Assembly (NCBI GenBank): GCA_965117025.1
Contig: OZ220746.1
Location: 310,001 to 374,000 of the forward strand
From: VXPQ01 sp965117025
Lineage (GTDB): Bacteria; Bacteroidota; Rhodothermia; Rhodothermales; VXPQ01
Length of the DNA stretch: 64,000 nt
Direction of reading: 5' to 3'
Shown here: positions 60,796 through 64,000 of the stretch, in pieces
How positions within the stretch are numbered: the stretch's first letter is position 1
Layout: every line of letters starts with the position of its first letter
Program-made: the position numbers and the translations under genes
Notes under the pieces: generated by a model
What the model was told of the DNA's origin: nothing
Databases searched by the model: none
Seen by the model: only the letters and a program-made list of their open reading frames with translations

Positions 60796-62032
60796 CGTCC
60801 CCCGAGTCCGGTTCGTATACATACACATAACGAGGCTCCGCCAGCACAATCAACAGAGACTCCTTGAGCGCAAAAGCGGATTTTATGCGCCCGTCCAGTT
60901 CCGTATTCCATATCAGGCTGCCGTCGGTCCGGTCGAAACCCATCAGGAGTGCTCCCATGGTGCCCACATAGACGGTTTCGGCGGTAATGACCGGCGGAGC
61001 CGAAACCGCCGCGGAAGCATCCGCCTCCCAGTTGAGTGACCCATCCTTTATATCCAGGGACCGGACGATTCCGTCGGATGCGCCGAACACCACGTCACGT
61101 TTCCCTATCGCAGGTGCTGAAAAATACGTCTGGGGGGGAGCATAACTCCCTCGCTGTGTCGACAAGCCGCCCTGGTCGGCGATATACTCGCCTTCCTCCC
61201 TATTCGTCAGGTCGTATGCCCAACGCAAAGCACCGCTGCGTACATCGAGCGCACGTATGCTGCCCCGGGTCGTTGCAGCAAACACCATATCTTCCGTAGC
61301 AGCCAGGGAAACTTGTACGGGGGCGCCTGCATCCTCTGACCAGAAAAACGTTCCGTCCGAAGGATTCAGCGCGGTCACCCTTCCACGATCGTTCGCTACG
61401 ACAAGGGTATCGCCAATCAATACGGGGGTGGAATAGATACCCGCTCGTTCATCCAGTTGCACCGACCACGCCTCCTCCCCGTCCAGCAATCGCCAGGCAC
61501 GGACATATCCTTCCACATCTCCGGCAAGCACAAAATCACCCCACACCGTAAGCCCTGAACTGACAGGGATATCGCCGACCCGCCATAACCGGTTTCCGGT
61601 CAACAAATCACTGGCGCGCACCGCCCTGCCCCCCCAGGCTACCGGCACAACCAGAAGGCCGTCCACATGAGCCGGAGTACCCTCGATAGCATCTCCGAAT
61701 TCATCGCGCCCAAACCGCTTGCCTGATTCCAGATCAACGGCATGCACTTCCCCCTTGCGGGTAGCCACAAGCAGCGCATCCCCCAAAATAAGGGGGGAAA
61801 CAACGCCAAAACCTGCCTGGGCATTGAATCTCCAGCGCAGTTGCAAAGGAGGATTGACTTGATCGGGAACCGCATTGGACCGGAGAGCGCTCCCTCCTTC
61901 GACAGGCCACACAGGATCCATGATATGTGGCGGGTCCATACGAAGGGTTGAGCATCCGGACACAATCCCGATTGCCGCGGCAAGAAGTGCAACACACCCG
62001 GAAGTCCGGCTACTTCGAAGAGTCCTCGCCAT
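60776..62032 (-). CDS. PQQ-repeat beta-propeller lipoprotein, BamB-like
   Basis: This 418-aa protein has a lipoprotein signal (VALLAAAIGIVSGC) and then repeated beta-propeller blades: DALLVATRKGEVHAVDLESGKR, DTLVVANDRGRVTALNPSDGTFFW, DMVFAATTRGSIRALDVRSGALRW and VYVGTMGALLMGFDRTDGSLIWN. Such proteins include BamB of the outer-membrane assembly machine; whether this one is BamB cannot be told. It is followed by the PEGA-type gene with overlap and preceded by a propeller/barrel fusion gene 17 bases upstream. ATG 62032 follows a GGGGA and is preferred over TTG 62062. Confidence 0.88.
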   Translation of the reverse strand: MARTLRSSRTSGCVALLAAAIGIVSGCSTLRMDPPHIMDPVWPVEGGSALRSNAVPDQVNPPLQLRWRFNAQAGFGVVSPLILGDALLVATRKGEVHAVDLESGKRFGRDEFGDAIEGTPAHVDGLLVVPVAWGGRAVRASDLLTGNRLWRVGDIPVSSGLTVWGDFVLAGDVEGYVRAWRLLDGEEAWSVQLDERAGIYSTPVLIGDTLVVANDRGRVTALNPSDGTFFWSEDAGAPVQVSLAATEDMVFAATTRGSIRALDVRSGALRWAYDLTNREEGEYIADQGGLSTQRGSYAPPQTYFSAPAIGKRDVVFGASDGIVRSLDIKDGSLNWEADASAAVSAPPVITAETVYVGTMGALLMGFDRTDGSLIWNTELDGRIKSAFALKESLLIVLAEPRYVYVYEPDSGDDEAEAE

Positions 62033-62049
62033 CGACAAATTCCCCGTTC

Positions 62050-64000
62050 CTAAAAATCCCAACCAAAGAAGAACTGCTTGAAGAAGCCCTCCCGGTGCCG
62101 AAAACCGTCCCGGTACCGGTATCCCACATCGTAGCGCAGCACCAGCCCGCCGAAAAGATTCAATCGCAGCCCCCCTCCAATCGCCCCTACCGTTTCCCCG
62201 ATGTTCAGTTGCCTTCGGAGCCGGTCAGACAAGCGCGGTTCTTTGTAGGTGGCATTCCACGCATGGGCGGCGTCTAAGAAAAAAGCGCCCCGAAGGTTTG
62301 CGACGCCAAGCGGCGCCAGTATCGGTAAACTCAGCCAGGGAGCAAGCAGGATAGGAAAGCGCAGTTCGTGGGAGGTGAACCACATTTTTTGCCCGCGCAC
62401 GCTGAAAAGAGGAAATCCGCGGAGATCCCAGCTGCCGCCCATGAAGAACAAACGGGCCTCCCGCCCCTTGTTCATCCTGCCCATGCCGCGCGAGGCAAAC
62501 GTAATGTGGCGGTGCAGCCGCCAGTAGTGGCGGACATCCGCCGCAAACGTGAGATAGCTTACGTTGGAATAGAGCACGTCGGTGGTCCAGGCCGTGAGCA
62601 CGCTACCCCGATACCCTTCTATCGGACCGTTCATACCCCAGAGCACATTATCATGCACGAGCGACACGGAATTCGACACGAGCAGCGCCTGCCTGTCTAC
62701 CTGAGCCCAGGGAATATACTTGTCGTCCCAACTCAGAGACGTGCCTGCCTCGATTCGCCGGAACATGGAAATCGGGTAACTGATGAGTCCGTATCCACCG
62801 TAAATGGTCTCCCATAGCGTTGGAAATGCGCGCGCCGCGTCCGGATCTGTGATATCGTAACGCAATCCTGCAAAACGGTAGAGCCCATACGCAGTGTTGG
62901 TCCGGCGGTGCAACTGCTGGCGAGCAATCGCCACATTCAGGCTGCGCAGAAAATCGCTGGTGCCGCGTGAATTGTTAAAGACGGTCAGGAACCACTTGTC
63001 GTCTCCCATCAGGTCGGAAAACGCCAGCGCCGCGCCGCCCTGGGTGCCCCAAACAGGATTCTGGCTTACAACGGTCTGTGCCAGATCAAGCGTAAACTGT
63101 TTTTTGTACCGGACAGACTCCTCGCGATCCTGAGCGTCGATACGGGCGAATGTCCATGGTTCTTCGGTCTTTGTCGGATCGACGATTTCCTCGCTCCGCG
63201 GGTGCGTCCATAGCGAATCTGCGGCAGACAAGCTGCGAATGGAAAAACGCATGTGTTCGAATCCGGTAAAAAGAAGATTCCCGTCCTCGGTCCACACCGG
63301 ATCAAACGCGGAAGTGGTCAGATTCGTGAGTCGCCGAAGACGACGCCCGGCAGATACGCCTCCGGGCAGGGGGTCCGATTCGTTCAGGAGACCCATCGCG
63401 CCCGTCCCGGAAGAAGCCATCTCGGGGGAAGCGTCCAGAGGCGCTTCTGCTGTCCAGATGTTCTGTGCGCCATACCGCCCGTCCGCACCCCGTACAGCGC
63501 TCGTAAACACAAGCCGCCGACCGTCCGGACTCCAGCGCGGGGAATGATCCAGCCGCTCACCGAACGTCACGTATCCGATCGTACCCTCGTCGAGGTCGTA
63601 GGCAAAAATATTATAGGCGTTGTGTTTGCCCGTAGTCGTACGATCCGATGCAAATGCGATCCGCCGCCCGTCCGGACTCCAGGCCGGATCGAGGTCGTCG
63701 TAGCTGTCATTCGTCAGCCGGTGCAATCGGCCCGCGGCAATGTCATAGACGAACAGATCACTGAAACCGCTCGCCGTGATGGAAGAAAACACGAGGCGCT
63801 CCCCATCGGGGCTCCACGCCGGGGAATACACGGCCACCAGGCCATCGAAATCGTACGTGGCAAGCAGGACGTCCTCAATCAGATCGTACACATGAATGAC
63901 ATCCGTTTCCCCGCTTTTCGCAACGAAAGCGAGTTTCCCGTCCCCGGAAATACCCATCCGGCTTTCAAATACATGCAGCGACTCGAAATTGTCCGTCCGT
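62050..64000 (-). CDS. TolB-like propeller fused to outer-membrane barrel, 5' end beyond window
   Basis: The visible 649 residues run from the right window edge to the stop at 62050; the start lies outside. The N-terminal part contains WD/PD40-type blades (YSPAWSPDGERLVFSS, LDPAWSPDGRRIAFASDR, HSPRWSPDGRRLVFTSAV, AFDPVWTEDGNLLFTG), as in TolB. From about residue 430 the protein becomes a BamA/surface-antigen-like barrel with FMGGSWDLRGFPLFSVRGQKM, ANLRGAFFLDAAHAWN and GAIGGGLRLNLFGGLVLRYDVGY, ending FFGWDF with the terminal aromatic expected of outer-membrane barrels. It is the first visible gene of the minus-strand operon with the BamB-like and PEGA-type genes. Confidence 0.87.
   Translation of the reverse strand, partial: RTDNFESLHVFESRMGISGDGKLAFVAKSGETDVIHVYDLIEDVLLATYDFDGLVAVYSPAWSPDGERLVFSSITASGFSDLFVYDIAAGRLHRLTNDSYDDLDPAWSPDGRRIAFASDRTTTGKHNAYNIFAYDLDEGTIGYVTFGERLDHSPRWSPDGRRLVFTSAVRGADGRYGAQNIWTAEAPLDASPEMASSGTGAMGLLNESDPLPGGVSAGRRLRRLTNLTTSAFDPVWTEDGNLLFTGFEHMRFSIRSLSAADSLWTHPRSEEIVDPTKTEEPWTFARIDAQDREESVRYKKQFTLDLAQTVVSQNPVWGTQGGAALAFSDLMGDDKWFLTVFNNSRGTSDFLRSLNVAIARQQLHRRTNTAYGLYRFAGLRYDITDPDAARAFPTLWETIYGGYGLISYPISMFRRIEAGTSLSWDDKYIPWAQVDRQALLVSNSVSLVHDNVLWGMNGPIEGYRGSVLTAWTTDVLYSNVSYLTFAADVRHYWRLHRHITFASRGMGRMNKGREARLFFMGGSWDLRGFPLFSVRGQKMWFTSHELRFPILLAPWLSLPILAPLGVANLRGAFFLDAAHAWNATYKEPRLSDRLRRQLNIGETVGAIGGGLRLNLFGGLVLRYDVGYRYRDGFRHREGFFKQFFFGWDF

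Overview
The window is 64 kb of GC-rich bacterial chromosome. Its gene content points to the Rhodothermota/Bacteroidota side of the tree, most like Rhodothermales: a PorV/PorQ-family protein, a protein with a FlgD/T9SS-like C-terminal sorting domain, SusC-like TonB receptors with a carboxypeptidase-regulatory-like N-terminus, two S1 sulfatases with an anaerobic sulfatase-maturing enzyme, and many Bacteroidota-style lipoproteins. This placement is inference from gene families; no marker gene phylogeny was possible.

Region 1 (1-11.6 kb) is a complete-looking type I-G (formerly I-U) CRISPR-Cas locus. It has an array of 31 identical 36-nt repeats (the first cut by the window edge) and 30 spacers. 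A cas2 and cas4-cas1 fusion module runs toward the array on the minus strand. A divergent plus-strand effector operon, csb1-csb2-cas3-csb3, has its genes overlapping by 1-4 bases. The repeat ends and the cas2 position indicate that the array is transcribed on the minus strand from a leader at 2183-2396.

Region 2 (11.6-15.8 kb) is an accessory patch. It holds a tandem array of palindromes, a 559-bp direct repeat whose two copies each carry an identical 116-aa gene, an S1 sulfatase between the copies, a UPF0332-type HEPN gene after the second copy, and a collagen-like lipoprotein. The 116-aa/HEPN pair is a candidate toxin-antitoxin-like system.

Region 3 (15.8-30.2 kb) is mostly metabolism and membrane proteins. 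It contains a DUF2891 lipoprotein gene broken by one amber codon, tandem Gfo/Idh/MocA oxidoreductases, tRNA-Pro(GGG), a GntP permease with a MerR regulator, an EamA exporter, an aldehyde dehydrogenase, CvpA, DUF418, SRPBCC, DUF2569, an isoprenylcysteine methyltransferase-like protein, a DUF1295 protein and an ankyrin protein. A 25-codon gene at 28075-28152 encodes a peptide with 11 cysteines, previously easy to miss because of its size.

Region 4 (30.2-47.5 kb) looks like a catabolic locus for a sulfated, probably fucose-type polysaccharide: TAT-exported sulfatase, its maturase (carrying a C-terminal SEC-C zinc motif), class II aldolase, L-fucose isomerase-like enzyme, LacI regulator with a palindromic operator, two secreted carbohydrate-type proteins, and a PorV / sorting-domain protein / TonB receptor operon.

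Region 5 (47.7-64 kb) is housekeeping and envelope: tpiA, gatB, a bcp-type peroxiredoxin, a fused 2-oxoacid dehydrogenase E1, an exopolysaccharide phosphoglycosyltransferase, a Wzi-like protein with two outer-membrane proteins and a UbiA-family prenyltransferase in one operon, then a minus-strand operon of a propeller/barrel fusion (cut by the right edge), a BamB-like PQQ-repeat lipoprotein and a PEGA-type protein. No transposase, integrase or phage gene was seen.
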